Below, in pieces: positions 18,768 to 26,833 of a DNA stretch of 27,484 nt. Numbering within the stretch: the first letter of the stretch is position 1; every line of letters starts with the position of its first letter. The notes below the pieces were generated by a model. It ran no database searches. It was given only the letters and a program-made list of their open reading frames with translations, and had not been told where the DNA came from. The position numbers and the translations under genes are program-made. The stretch comes from JBOHNM01 sp050730675 (GTDB lineage Bacteria > Planctomycetota > Phycisphaerae > Phycisphaerales > UBA1924), in contig JBOHNM010000040.1 in assembly GCA_050730675.1 (NCBI GenBank), positions 1-27,484 of the forward strand. Direction: 5' to 3'.

Positions 18768-18791
18768 CCCGGGCTTGCGCCCGAGCCTCGT
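18768..18791. repeat. 24-bp hairpin repeat, copy 2
   Basis: Exact copy of 17876-17899 in the same orientation, 93 bases upstream of the start of the 17905-18675 gene. The bases just left of both copies are also similar (CGAACAAG and CGAAAACA). Confidence 0.9.
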
Positions 18792-18858
18792 ATTGATCGC
18801 CAACGTTGAGCAGTGAGCGATGAGGTACGGTGAGTGCCGACACACAATGCAAACGCAT

Positions 18859-18877
18859 CATCGGCTGGAAGCCGATG
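18859..18877 (-). terminator. Hairpin just past the HAF-repeat gene, possible terminator
   Basis: CATCGGCT and AGCCGATG form a perfect eight-base stem with a three-base loop, nine bases beyond the TAA of 18886-20184. The T run after it on the minus strand is poor (ATGCGTTTGC), so termination may be weak. Confidence 0.5.
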
Positions 18878-18885
18878 GCACGGCG

Positions 18886-20184
18886 TTACGGGCACCCGGC
18901 AAAGAACGCCGCCAGGAACCCGACGAGGTCGTCGGGGGTGATCTGGCCGTCGGGGCCCCCGCTGCCGCCGAGGCCGACGATGTCGGCGACGGCGAGGTTG
19001 GCGGCAAAGAACTGGGCGAGGTAGAAGACAATGTCGTCGGCCGTCACCTGATCGTCGCAGCCGGGCGTGCCGCCGAGGCCGGCGACGTTGGCGAGATTCT
19101 GGCACGCGCACCAATGAAGGCCGCGGACCATGAACGCGCGGTAGGCGCCGTTGAAGGTTCCCTCGCCGACGATGGTGGAGTTGTCGCCGGAGAAGCCCCG
19201 AACGGCGACGAGGCTCCAGCCCGTGACATCAACACCCAGCGAGGCAAGATACACGGCGAGGTCCACGATGCCGAGCGAACGCGTCCACAGGAACGCGCGG
19301 TCGCCGTCGAGGAACAGGCTGGCGCCGCCGACGATCGAGCCGTCGGGAGAAACGGAATAGGCGATCGCCCATTGGCTTCCGCCGAGCGTTCCCAGGCTGT
19401 GCGGGCCATCGGCGGCGGTCCAGCGGAGTGCATCAGAAGTGTCGCCGTCATCGTTGGACCCGGCAATAACTGACCCATCGGCGCTGATGGCATGCCCCAC
19501 GGATTGGGAAGTGTCGGAAACGAGCCCGAGGCTCTGCATTCCGCCCGCGGCGGTCCAGCGGATGACCTGCTGCAGGACGTGCGCCGCGGAGTCGCTGCTG
19601 CCGGTGATCACCAGGCCGTCGGCACTGATGGCGTAGGCGTTGGCGTTGGTTCCGCCCGGGAGCGTTCCGAGGCTCTGGATGCCGGTGGCGGAGGTCCAGC
19701 GGAAAATACGCGTCGCGCTGAAGCCGCTGGTATAGCTCGTCCCCGCGATGACCGAACCGTCGGCGCTGATGGCGCTGGCGTATGAGGCGGAGCCGGCTCC
19801 GAGCACGCCGAGGTTCTGCAGGCCGGTTGCGGCGGTCCAGCGGAAGCCGCGGGCGGTGTTGACGCCGCCGGCGCTGATGCCGGCGATGACCGAGCCGTCG
19901 GCGCTGATCGCCTGGGCGGAGGAGGAGTTGGTATACCCCGGGAGAGCGCCGATGCTGACCATGCCGGTGGCCGCCGTCCAGCGGAAGGCGCGCTGCCCTC
20001 CTGAGCTGGTGCTGCTGCCGCAGACGACCAGGCCGTCGGCGCTGACGGCGGTAGCGAACGAGAAGTCGCCGCCGGGGAGCGCGCCGAGGTTGGTGATGGT
20101 GGGCTGGGCGGTGGCGGGGACGGCCAGCACGGCGGTGAGGGCGGCCGGGCAGACGAACATCCATGACTTGGGGCGGTGTGACAT
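18886..20184 (-). CDS. Secreted HAF-repeat (beta-propeller-like) protein with GC-type dockerin
   Basis: 432 residues from the ATG at 20184, which has GGAG seven bases upstream. A signal peptide covers about 1-27, ending ATAQ. At least six repeats of about 45 residues follow. Each has the phrases LGxLPGG, AxAISADGSVIAG and AFRWTAATGxQSLG, the HAF repeat family of extracellular proteins, probably folding as a propeller. Residues from about 359 form the dockerin-like domain: CACQNLANVAGLGG, GCDDQVTADDIVFYL, VADIVGLGG, PDGQITPDDLVGFL, ending AGCP. The function of HAF-repeat proteins is unknown, and export with surface anchoring is inferred. A nested palindrome lies 58-88 bases upstream of the start. 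Confidence 0.88.
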   Translation of the reverse strand: MSHRPKSWMFVCPAALTAVLAVPATAQPTITNLGALPGGDFSFATAVSADGLVVCGSSTSSGGQRAFRWTAATGMVSIGALPGYTNSSSAQAISADGSVIAGISAGGVNTARGFRWTAATGLQNLGVLGAGSASYASAISADGSVIAGTSYTSGFSATRIFRWTSATGIQSLGTLPGGTNANAYAISADGLVITGSSDSAAHVLQQVIRWTAAGGMQSLGLVSDTSQSVGHAISADGSVIAGSNDDGDTSDALRWTAADGPHSLGTLGGSQWAIAYSVSPDGSIVGGASLFLDGDRAFLWTRSLGIVDLAVYLASLGVDVTGWSLVAVRGFSGDNSTIVGEGTFNGAYRAFMVRGLHWCACQNLANVAGLGGTPGCDDQVTADDIVFYLAQFFAANLAVADIVGLGGSGGPDGQITPDDLVGFLAAFFAGCP

Positions 20185-20241
20185 CGCGGGCTCCACTGTT
20201 GAACACATGAGGCAGCGGAGCGTTCACAGGTTGAACGAGCG

Positions 20242-20272
20242 GCTTGCTGTCCTTGCAAGGACAGGCGCAAGC
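20242..20272. repeat. Nested palindrome upstream of the HAF-repeat gene
   Basis: GTCCTTGCAAGGAC (20249-20262) is a perfect 14-base palindrome. It sits between GCTTGC (20242-20247) and GCAAGC (20267-20272), which also pair. A second dyad, GTTCA ... TGAAC, lies at 20222-20236. It could be an operator or a leader structure. Confidence 0.6.
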
Positions 20273-20445
20273 TACCCGACGTTGGCGGGATTTCGATGAG
20301 ATTAGGCGTGAAAAGAGGAAATTCTTCGCGAGGTGTCACTGGGCACGAGTTTTCTGCGCCTGAACGGAAGACGAGAGGGATGGAGCGCGCTGGCGGGGGC
20401 CGGTGCGGCGCTCTACCATGGACGCTCTCCACGAATACGTGCTGG

Positions 20446-21696
20446 CTACGGACAACCCGCGAAGAACGCCGCCAGGAAGGCGATGAGGTCGTCGGTGGTC
20501 ACCGCGCCGTCGGGGCCGCCCGAGCCGCCGAGGCCGACGATGTCGGCGACGGCGGTGTTGCTGGAGAAGAAGGCCGCTAGGTAGAAGACGATGTCGTCGG
20601 CGGTGTTCTGGCCGTCGCAGCCGCCCGAGCCGCCGAGACCGGCGACGTCGGCCTTGTTGGGGCACGAGACTGTGAGGGCGGCAGGTTGGCTCGTGATGCT
20701 GCCGCAGGTGCCGGTGATGATGCAGTCGTAGTTGGCGGCGTCCTCGGGCTGGACATTTGAGAGCATCAGCGTCGGCGTGGTGGCGGACGGGTTGGCGACG
20801 GTGTCGATGAGCGTGGTGCCCTTGCGCCAGCGGTAGGTGAAGGGGCCGGGCTGCGGGCCGGCGAAGGTAAACGAGACGTGGCCGCCGGGGCAGGTGCGGG
20901 CGGGCTCGGGGCCGGAGGTGATCAGCGGACGTAAGCCGAGCGCGGGCGGGTTGACGTCGAAGGTCGGCGAGGCGATGGCGGTGGTGGCGGTGTGGAGGGT
21001 TGAGCGGTCGGCGACGGAATCGGAGGTGAACGGGAGGTAGAGGAGCAGGCCGGCGGCATCGACGGCGGGCTCGCATTGGATCAGCGCGGCGAGTTCGGTG
21101 GTGTCGAGTGCGCGGTTCCAGACGGTGACATCGTCGATCTGGCCGTCGAGGTGGTTGAAGGTGTAGGAAGGGCCATCGAGAAAGCGGCCGATATTAATCG
21201 CGGGGAGTGCGGGATAGTCGATACTCGCGAAGCCGTAGGCGGCCTGGGTATCGAGCTGGCTATTGATGTAGACGCGCACTGTTGTGCCGTCGAACGTCAT
21301 CGCGACGTGGGCCCATGTGTTGAGCGGGACCGAACCGGTGGAGTTGACGACGCGGGCTGTGACGCCCCACTGGTTCACGACCATGGCGCTGAGGCGGCCA
21401 TTGGAGGCGGTCCAGCCGAGCCACCAGGAGCAGCCGAAGTTGGCCGCGCCGGGACGCTGGCCGCAACTGATGATGGTGGCGCCCCCGAGCTCGCCGGGGC
21501 CGGTCGGACGGATCCATGCGGCGGCGGTGAACTGGGGCGTCGCGAAGACGGTGTTGCCGGCGACCTGAACGTAGGAGGTTGTGGTGGGCGGGAGGGAGAG
21601 GGAGGCGGGCTGGGCTTGGGCGAATGGCGCGACGGCCGCGGGGAAAGCGAGGCCGGCGAGTGTGGCGATGCGAAGGCGCGTGTTGGCGGAACTCAT
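20446..21696 (-). CDS. Secreted LamG-Ig-dockerin protein
   Basis: 416 residues from the ATG at 21696, which has AAGGA six bases upstream. A signal peptide covers about 1-28, ending AQA. Residues about 29-210 form a LamG/concanavalin-like jelly roll: FTAAAWIRP, WAHVAMTFDGTTVRVYIN, INIGRFLDG, GQIDDVTVWNRAL. An Ig-like domain at about 258-344 shows YRWRKG and the Cys pattern EDAANYDCIITGTCG. Residues 345-416 form the GC-type dockerin (CPNKADVAGLGG, GCDGQNTADDIVFYL, VADIVGLGG, PDGAVTTDDLIAFL, ending AGCP). LamG and Ig modules usually bind carbohydrate or protein, so a surface binding role is likely but no ligand can be named. The gene stands alone with its own leader. Confidence 0.9.
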   Translation of the reverse strand: MSSANTRLRIATLAGLAFPAAVAPFAQAQPASLSLPPTTTSYVQVAGNTVFATPQFTAAAWIRPTGPGELGGATIISCGQRPGAANFGCSWWLGWTASNGRLSAMVVNQWGVTARVVNSTGSVPLNTWAHVAMTFDGTTVRVYINSQLDTQAAYGFASIDYPALPAINIGRFLDGPSYTFNHLDGQIDDVTVWNRALDTTELAALIQCEPAVDAAGLLLYLPFTSDSVADRSTLHTATTAIASPTFDVNPPALGLRPLITSGPEPARTCPGGHVSFTFAGPQPGPFTYRWRKGTTLIDTVANPSATTPTLMLSNVQPEDAANYDCIITGTCGSITSQPAALTVSCPNKADVAGLGGSGGCDGQNTADDIVFYLAAFFSSNTAVADIVGLGGSGGPDGAVTTDDLIAFLAAFFAGCP

Positions 21697-21862
21697 GGAA
21701 CATCCTTCGACGATGGGATAGGTCATGGCGGGGCTGGTATCAGCGTAACCGCAAATCGACGATCCACCGTCCAGATTGATCAGCGATTCATCATTTCATC
21801 AAGCGAGAACCAGCCACCGCAGGCTAACCAGGCGGGGAGCTGTCGGCGGTAGACTGCAGGCG

Positions 21863-22408
21863 ATGAGCGACGCGAAAGGTGATGTATCGAAGGTGTGTCC
21901 GACGGTCGTGCTTCTGTCCAGGGAAGTTCGGCGTCCCCCACTTTCACATGTGCGGAGCGTTGTGGAACAGGAACTGGGGGGTGACGCGGCGGCAACGGTA
22001 CGAGCGGTGGGCGAGAATGACGCGGGGATGTCGTACATGGATTGGCATCTGGGGCCGACGCCGTATCACCTGGGGACGTGCGACGAGCCGTACATCTCGA
22101 TCACCGGGGTCGGCAAGGTCGGCGAACCGGCGCGGTGGATGATGCGGGAGGAGATGCCGCCGGAGGATGAGCGGCACGCGGAGGCTTGGATGGCGCACGC
22201 GGCATGGATGTACGTGGATGCGCTGCAGATGAGGTCGCTGGGGGGCGGACGCGAGCATCTCGGGAACGTGCTGCGGCTTGCGAGCCACTTTGTGGATGAA
22301 GCAACGGCGCTGGTGTGGCTGTGCGGGGATGAACCGAAGAGGGTGGCGCTGCCGACGGCGGAGACGGTCGCGAGCTTGCGGGAAGGAAAGTGGCCGGACC
22401 ATCAATGA
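21863..22408 (+). CDS. Hypothetical cytosolic protein
   Basis: 181 residues from the ATG at 21863, with AGG five bases before it; upstream in-frame sequence is Arg-rich and unlike protein. I do not recognise it. It starts as a strand-forming domain (CPTVVLLSREVRRPP, then LSHVRSVVEQEL), has aromatic and acidic clusters (SYMDWHLGPTPYHLGTCDEP, WMMREEMPPEDERH), and ends in helices (AHAAWMYVDALQM, ASHFVDEATALVWLC). There is no signal peptide or membrane segment, unlike its neighbours. Codon use is the normal G-rich pattern of this part of the window. It runs opposite to the genes on both sides and converges on the CHRD gene. Confidence 0.7.
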   Translation: MSDAKGDVSKVCPTVVLLSREVRRPPLSHVRSVVEQELGGDAAATVRAVGENDAGMSYMDWHLGPTPYHLGTCDEPYISITGVGKVGEPARWMMREEMPPEDERHAEAWMAHAAWMYVDALQMRSLGGGREHLGNVLRLASHFVDEATALVWLCGDEPKRVALPTAETVASLREGKWPDHQ

Positions 22409-22411
22409 ACA

Positions 22412-22438
22412 CCGCCGCGCGAGAGGATGGCGCGGCGG
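22412..22438. terminator. GC-rich hairpin between convergent genes
   Basis: CCGCCGCGC and GCGCGGCGG form a perfect nine-base stem with a nine-base loop, three bases past the stop of 21863-22408 and 39 bases before the end of the CHRD gene. Neither side has a clear T run, so its use as a terminator is inferred from position. Confidence 0.5.
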
Positions 22439-22476
22439 CGTGTGGTGTCAAATTGATTGGAACTGCGGAGGATGGA

Positions 22477-23097
22477 TCAGACTTGTGTCGGACGGGTGCG
22501 GCGGCCGAAGGCGAGGGCGCCGAGGCCGACCGCGGCAAGCACGGCGGAGCCGGGGCTGGGGACGGGGGTGAGGAAGCCGCGGATCTCGCCGCCCTGGAAA
22601 AGAGAGGAATGGATATTCCAGTAGGCGGTGCCTGCGGCGAAGGAGGCCGTGAGGGCGGCTTCGGCCGAAGCCGGGGTGCCGCCGTTGGCGGTGACGTAGG
22701 CGGGGTTGTAGCTGGAGGCGAGGGTGAGGTCGAGGACCATGTTGTAGGTGCCGCTGGTGACGCCGGTGGGAAAACCTGCAAATGTGGGTGTGGTGGTGGC
22801 GACGCCGGCGAGGCCGGCGAAGGGAACAGCGGTGGCGGCGTGGATGTGGGAGTTGGTGGTGGTGCCGAGCAGGTCGCTGAAGACGCAGCTCAGCGTGAGG
22901 GTGTGGAGGGTGCTGTCGTAGGTGACGGTACCGACGCCGGTGCCGGGTGAGGCGTTGGGCGGCGACTCGGCAGGGCCGCTGAAGACGACGTCGTACGAGA
23001 CGATATCGGCGCTGGCGGTGGAGGCCGCGGCGGTGATTGTCAATGCTGCGGCGCAGAATGACAGCGACCCGAACGAGCGAAGCGTGAGGCAGGACAT
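22477..23097 (-). CDS. CHRD-domain protein with PEP-CTERM-like sorting tail
   Basis: 206 residues; AAGGAG lies seven bases before the ATG at 23097. A signal peptide covers about 1-30, ending ASA. The CHRD domain follows: YDVVFSGPAESPP, GVGTVTYDSTLHTLTLSCVF, SHIHAATAVP, and near the end TAYWNIHSSLFQGGEIRGFL, matching the conserved YxNIHTxxxPxGEIRGxL ending. CHRD was first described in chordin. Its bacterial function is unknown, but the proteins are secreted. The tail VPSPGSAVLAAVGLGALAF with RRTR is a PEP-CTERM-type signal. It is a single gene convergent with 21863-22408. Confidence 0.9.
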   Translation of the reverse strand: MSCLTLRSFGSLSFCAAALTITAAASTASADIVSYDVVFSGPAESPPNASPGTGVGTVTYDSTLHTLTLSCVFSDLLGTTTNSHIHAATAVPFAGLAGVATTTPTFAGFPTGVTSGTYNMVLDLTLASSYNPAYVTANGGTPASAEAALTASFAAGTAYWNIHSSLFQGGEIRGFLTPVPSPGSAVLAAVGLGALAFGRRTRPTQV

Positions 23098-23303
23098 TGG
23101 ACTCTCCTTCTTCCCATGCGAACGAAAAAAACGCGAGCGACAGATGCAGTTCCCAGACTACACGATCGGGGGGAGTGTGCAAATGAAACGGAATTCATTT
23201 CGCGGCGCTGCGCGATCTTTGCGCTGCGTTTGCGGAATCGTTGCACGCGAGGCACGTGATGCAGAGTGGATCTTCGCGCTGTAAGCGAACTCGAAACAAG
23301 CAC

Positions 23304-23927
23304 TTACACGCGTCGTCGCTTCGACGATGCGAACATGCCCAGACCGAGGAGCGCGGCGGCGCCTGGAGCTGGGATGGTGTACGAGAGATCGTCCCAGGCG
23401 CAGCCGACGCCGCCGGCGGCGTTGTCGATGGGGCCGGTGCCGCCGGGGCCGCGGATCTCGACGCGGGTGAGGGAGCCGAAGGAGGAGAGATCGACGAAGA
23501 CGTTGCCGTAGCCGAAGGAGTTGGGCGCGGCGGCGAGGCCGATGATGTTCTGTGTGCCCAGGAGTGTGGCACCGTTGTAGGCGAAGACGGTGGCGACGAC
23601 ACCGAACTCGTTGGGCTGGACGCACCAGATGGAGACGTTGGTGACGGGGGAGGCGAAGTCGATGTAGACGTCGTTGATGCAATCGATGGTGGAGGGGGAG
23701 GCACCCGTGCAGATGTAGTTGGGGTAGGAAACTGGGAGGCCGCCGTCGATGTAGAGGTTCTCGCCGGCGGAGGAGGAGAAGGTGACGCCGGGGTACTGCG
23801 TGGTGACGAGGGTGCTGGTGGGAAGGTTGTCGAAGTCGATGAGGGTGGGCGAGGCGTGGGCCGCGGCGGCGAGAAGGGCGAGCGCGGTGATGGCGGGAGT
23901 CACGGATGTGCGATGATTGAAGGGCAT
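23304..23927 (-). CDS. PEP-CTERM sorting domain protein
   Basis: 207 residues. A signal peptide covers about 1-25 (ALALLAAAAHAS). The body starts PTLIDFDNLPTST, then YPGVTFSSSAGENLYIDGG, a beginning common to exported PEP-CTERM proteins with a galactose-binding-like fold. It goes on with VTNVSIWCVQPNEFGVVATV, LTRVEIRGPGG and AWDDLSYTI. The tail IPAPGAAALLGLGMFASSKR followed by Arg-Arg is the sorting signal. The ATG at 23927 has a purine-rich GAGAGAG before it. Function is unknown. It is upstream of, and in the same direction as, the CHRD gene, but 206 bases apart, so an operon is uncertain. Confidence 0.85.
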   Translation of the reverse strand: MPFNHRTSVTPAITALALLAAAAHASPTLIDFDNLPTSTLVTTQYPGVTFSSSAGENLYIDGGLPVSYPNYICTGASPSTIDCINDVYIDFASPVTNVSIWCVQPNEFGVVATVFAYNGATLLGTQNIIGLAAAPNSFGYGNVFVDLSSFGSLTRVEIRGPGGTGPIDNAAGGVGCAWDDLSYTIPAPGAAALLGLGMFASSKRRRV

Positions 23928-23946
23928 TGGCTCTCTCTCAGTCTGG

Positions 23947-23960
23947 CGGGCTTTCGCCCG
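23947..23960. repeat. CGGGC-TTTC-GCCCG hairpin
   Basis: Five-base stem and four-base loop, differing by one loop base from the core of the 24-bp repeats at 17876 and 18768. It lies 20 bases upstream of the PEP-CTERM gene start. Confidence 0.6.
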
Positions 23961-24051
23961 GGATGAAACACAGGCCGCGAGTGGGCAGCGGGTGCGGTTG
24001 ATTCAAGATACCGGACAAATGGCCATTCGTCAAGGGATCGCAAACGCCAAT

Positions 24052-24182
24052 GGCCTGAAGGCGGCCCAAGGCTAGAAGCCCGTTGAAACGGGCTGCTGAA
24101 ATCACATTTCTGAGCGGGGTGGGGACGTCCCTTGACCACGCCTGAAGGCGTGGCCTACGAGCGAGCAAACCCGCTGAAGCGG
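24052..24182. repeat. Cluster of four hairpins with identical TGAA loops
   Basis: This fills most of the 316-base gap between 23927 and 24244, in which no gene is seen. The hairpins are GCC-TGAA-GGC at 24053-24062, AGCCCGT-TGAA-ACGGGCT at 24077-24094, CCACGCC-TGAA-GGCGTGG at 24136-24153, and CCGC-TGAA-GCGG at 24171-24182. The stems differ in sequence and length (3 to 7 base pairs) while the loop is the same. It resembles clusters of intergenic palindromic repeats, but the constant loop is unusual. Confidence 0.85.
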
Positions 24183-24243
24183 TCTGGAAGACAAGGGGTT
24201 GGGCGTTGTTGGCGGCGTTCCGGAGACTCGGGGCACCCGGAGT

Positions 24244-25923
24244 TCAGTCGATCTTGCCGAGCTCCACGACTTTGCGGTAGTTGTTCTTGAAGAACTCGGT
24301 GTAGGCGATCTTGGCTCTCGCGCCGCGGAGGGGGTCGCGCCACTTGTTGGTGTCGGCGGAGATGGCCTTGTAGTTGGCTTCGTTGAGGGGGAGTGTGGTG
24401 CCGTCCTTCATGGTGTGCGTGGGGAGGGCGTAGAAGAGTTTTTCCATCTCTTCGAGGCGTTCGGGCGGGAACGTGCTGTGGTCGCGGGCGTGCTGGAGGG
24501 CACGCCAGGCGGCGCGGAGTTCCGGGGCGGTGTCGATGGCGAATGCGCCCATGAGGGCGCCGATGGCGTCGCGCCAGCCCTGGACCTTGTGCTGCGAGGC
24601 GATGGAGAAGGGGTTGGTCTTGTCGGTGAAAAACGCGAGGTACTTGTCGTACATCTGGCGGCGGACGGGGAGACGGCGGAGGCGGTATTCGCGCGGGCCC
24701 ATCGGGCCCCAGTCGGGGTGCGCGGGGTCAATGAGGGGAACGTTGACGGCGGCGGGCGTGCCGGTGCTTGCCCTGGTGGGCGGGAACTGCCAGAGAGCCT
24801 GTGCCTCATCGGTGAGGCAGAACTGGACGAAGCGGGCGGCGAGTTCTGGGTTGCGTGCGCCGTTGATGATCGAGACGGGGTCGGCGTCGATGTAGACGCC
24901 GCCGGGCGGGTCGATGTAGCCGACGCGGCCGGAGCCGGGGGCCTCGCCGGGGCGGAGGATGGACTGGGCCTGGCCGCGGCCGTAGAAATCGATGGCGACG
25001 CCGGCGAGGCAATCGCCCTGGGCGACGTCTTGGGGAGGCTGCGTGGAGGAAGAGACGAAGGCGCGGGCGTTGGCGGACATCTCGCGGAGGATTCGCCAGC
25101 CCTTGTCCCAGCCTTCTTTGTTCAAGATTGAGTCGTAGAGGGTGGCGACGGAGCCGGATTGGCGGGGGTCGGCCATGGCGACCAGGCCGAAGTAGCCGGG
25201 GTGGCCCAGGTCCTCGAAGGATTGCGGCTCGCTGAGGCCGCGGGCGGGAAGCAGGTCGCGGTTGTAGACGATGCCGAATGCGGAGAGGGCGGTGCCGAAC
25301 CAGAACTGGTCGGGGTCGTAGAGGCGTTCGATGCCGATCTTGTTCTCGCCGTAGAGGGCGTCGAGGTCGGGCTGCGGGAGAGGCTTGCCTCCAAGATTGG
25401 GTTGAGCGCTGATGCGGGCGCGGATGTGGAGGGGCTTGCCGTCGCGGGTGATATCGAGTTCGATGCCGGACTTGGCCTGGCCGTGCTCGAAGGAGCCGCC
25501 GCCGAGGAAGAGGTCGGGGAGTTCGGCACCCTTGGAGTCGATCAGGGCTTCGGGGAGGGGGTCCTTCTCGCGGCCGCGCTCGGTGAGTTTCGTCGGCTCG
25601 ACGATCGTGCATTTGCCGGACTGGACGGCGGCGGTGACCTGGGCCTCGAGTTGCTTGCGGATCTCGGTGGTGCCGCCGGGAGCTCGCCAGTCGATGCGGA
25701 CTGGTGTGCCGTGGTGGCGCTTGTGCCAGTCGGAGAAGGCGCGGCCAAACTCCTCGCGGATCTGCTCGACGTGGGGGGTGACGATGACGAGCGTGGGCGT
25801 ATTGGGATCGGTCGCACCTTCGACAGCGGCGCTGCCGCGGGTGCCGAGGAATTTCTGGGCGATGAGCGGCGTCGCGACGATGGCGGCAAAGAGGATGAGG
25901 ATGAGGTAGCGGGCGGAGGGCAT
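24244..25923 (-). CDS. ABC transporter extracellular solute-binding protein
   Basis: 559 residues from the ATG at 25923. A start nine codons earlier falls inside a tandem repeat and is unlikely. A hydrophobic signal or anchor segment covers about 4-22. The family-1-like binding-protein fold follows: TLVIVTPHVEQIREEFGRAF, GTPVRIDWRAPGGTTEIRKQL, LPDLFLGGGSFEHGQ, FGTALSAFGIVYNRDLL, SFEDLGHPGYFGLVAMADPR, GVYIDADPVSIINGARNPELA and FVQFCLTDEAQALWQ. This pattern is close to the iron(III)/2-aminoethylphosphonate-type binding proteins. The last 170 residues extend beyond the usual 330-350 length and are mostly helical. No permease or ATPase is adjacent, so it serves a transporter encoded elsewhere. 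The ligand is unknown. Confidence 0.85.
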   Translation of the reverse strand: MPSARYLILILFAAIVATPLIAQKFLGTRGSAAVEGATDPNTPTLVIVTPHVEQIREEFGRAFSDWHKRHHGTPVRIDWRAPGGTTEIRKQLEAQVTAAVQSGKCTIVEPTKLTERGREKDPLPEALIDSKGAELPDLFLGGGSFEHGQAKSGIELDITRDGKPLHIRARISAQPNLGGKPLPQPDLDALYGENKIGIERLYDPDQFWFGTALSAFGIVYNRDLLPARGLSEPQSFEDLGHPGYFGLVAMADPRQSGSVATLYDSILNKEGWDKGWRILREMSANARAFVSSSTQPPQDVAQGDCLAGVAIDFYGRGQAQSILRPGEAPGSGRVGYIDPPGGVYIDADPVSIINGARNPELAARFVQFCLTDEAQALWQFPPTRASTGTPAAVNVPLIDPAHPDWGPMGPREYRLRRLPVRRQMYDKYLAFFTDKTNPFSIASQHKVQGWRDAIGALMGAFAIDTAPELRAAWRALQHARDHSTFPPERLEEMEKLFYALPTHTMKDGTTLPLNEANYKAISADTNKWRDPLRGARAKIAYTEFFKNNYRKVVELGKID

Positions 25924-25930
25924 GGGGGGA

Positions 25931-25972
25931 GGGTAGTGGGCAGTAGGCACTGAGGACTAGGCACTCGGCACT
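25931..25972. repeat. Six tandem copies of a 7-bp unit, consensus AGGCACT
   Basis: The units are GGGTAGT, GGGCAGT, AGGCACT, GAGGACT, AGGCACT and CGGCACT, in exact seven-base register. The array begins eight bases upstream of the solute-binding protein start codon, where its ribosome-binding site should be. Confidence 0.8.
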
Positions 25973-26046
25973 GGCAGCGAACAGCAGGAGCGTACACAGA
26001 GATTGGGTTGTCACTTGTACGAGGCGGTGAGCGGTAAACTGCTTTC

Positions 26047-26832
26047 ATGAACGCACGGCGTGTCGCGATTGTGACTGGGGCGGGGTCGGGGATCGGGCGG
26101 GCGGTGGCGGTGGAACTTTCGCGCGGGGGATGGTCGCTGGTGATCGCGGGGCGGACGCGCGAGGCGCTGTCGGAGACGGCGCGGATGTGCGCGGATCCGG
26201 AGAAGATCGAGGTGGTGGGGTGCGACTGTGCGGACGCGGAGCAGGTGCGGCTGCTGGTGGCGCGGTGCGTGGAGCGGTTCGGGCGGGTGGATGCGCTGGT
26301 GAACAACGCGGGGCTGGGGAAGGTGATGACGATCGCCGAGACGACGCCGCGGCGGCTGGAGGAGACGTTCGCGATCAACGCGCTGGCGGTGGGGTGGTCG
26401 ATGCACTACGCCTGGCCGGTGATGGTGCGGCAGAAGAGCGGGTGCATTGTGAATGTGACGAGCGTGGCGGTGATGGACCCGCTGCCGGGGTTCTTCGCGT
26501 ACGCGAGCAGCAAGGCGGCGGCGTCGATGATGGCGTGGTGCGCAGCGCAGGAGGGGCGTGAGCACGGGGTGCGGGCGTTTGCGGTGGCGCCGGCGGCGGT
26601 GGAGACGCCGATGCTGAGGGGGATCGCGGGGCCGGAGGCGTGCCTGTCGCCGATGGAGGTGGCGCGGCTGGTGGTGGAGTGCATCGAGGGGAAGCACGAT
26701 GCGCATAACGGGATGACGATCCCGATCGTGTCGGACGCCGTGCGAGGGGCGTGGTACGAGCCGTATGTGGCGGCGCGACCGACGGGGTGGGTCGCGCCGG
26801 CGCACCGGGCGGATCGTACTGCACAAAAATAA
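26047..26832 (+). CDS. Short-chain dehydrogenase/reductase (SDR) family oxidoreductase
   Basis: 261 residues, normal for classical SDRs. The cofactor motif TGAGSGIG is at 10-17 and NNAG at 86-89. The catalytic set is N111, S139, Y152 and K156 (YASSK). AGRTREAL at 34-41 carries Arg where NADP-preferring members have a basic residue, so NADPH is likely. Substrate is unknown. The C-terminus (about 225-261) is Arg/Ala-rich and probably disordered. No Shine-Dalgarno sequence is visible before the ATG. The gene is divergent from the solute-binding protein gene with 123 bases between them, and converges on the partial dockerin gene. Confidence 0.93.
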   Translation: MNARRVAIVTGAGSGIGRAVAVELSRGGWSLVIAGRTREALSETARMCADPEKIEVVGCDCADAEQVRLLVARCVERFGRVDALVNNAGLGKVMTIAETTPRRLEETFAINALAVGWSMHYAWPVMVRQKSGCIVNVTSVAVMDPLPGFFAYASSKAAASMMAWCAAQEGREHGVRAFAVAPAAVETPMLRGIAGPEACLSPMEVARLVVECIEGKHDAHNGMTIPIVSDAVRGAWYEPYVAARPTGWVAPAHRADRTAQK

Positions 26833-26833
26833 G

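Noticed and set aside
21776..21862. Upstream start for the 21863-22408 protein
   Set aside because: The extra 29 residues are Arg/His-rich without a ribosome-binding site, while the ATG at 21863 begins normal-looking protein.
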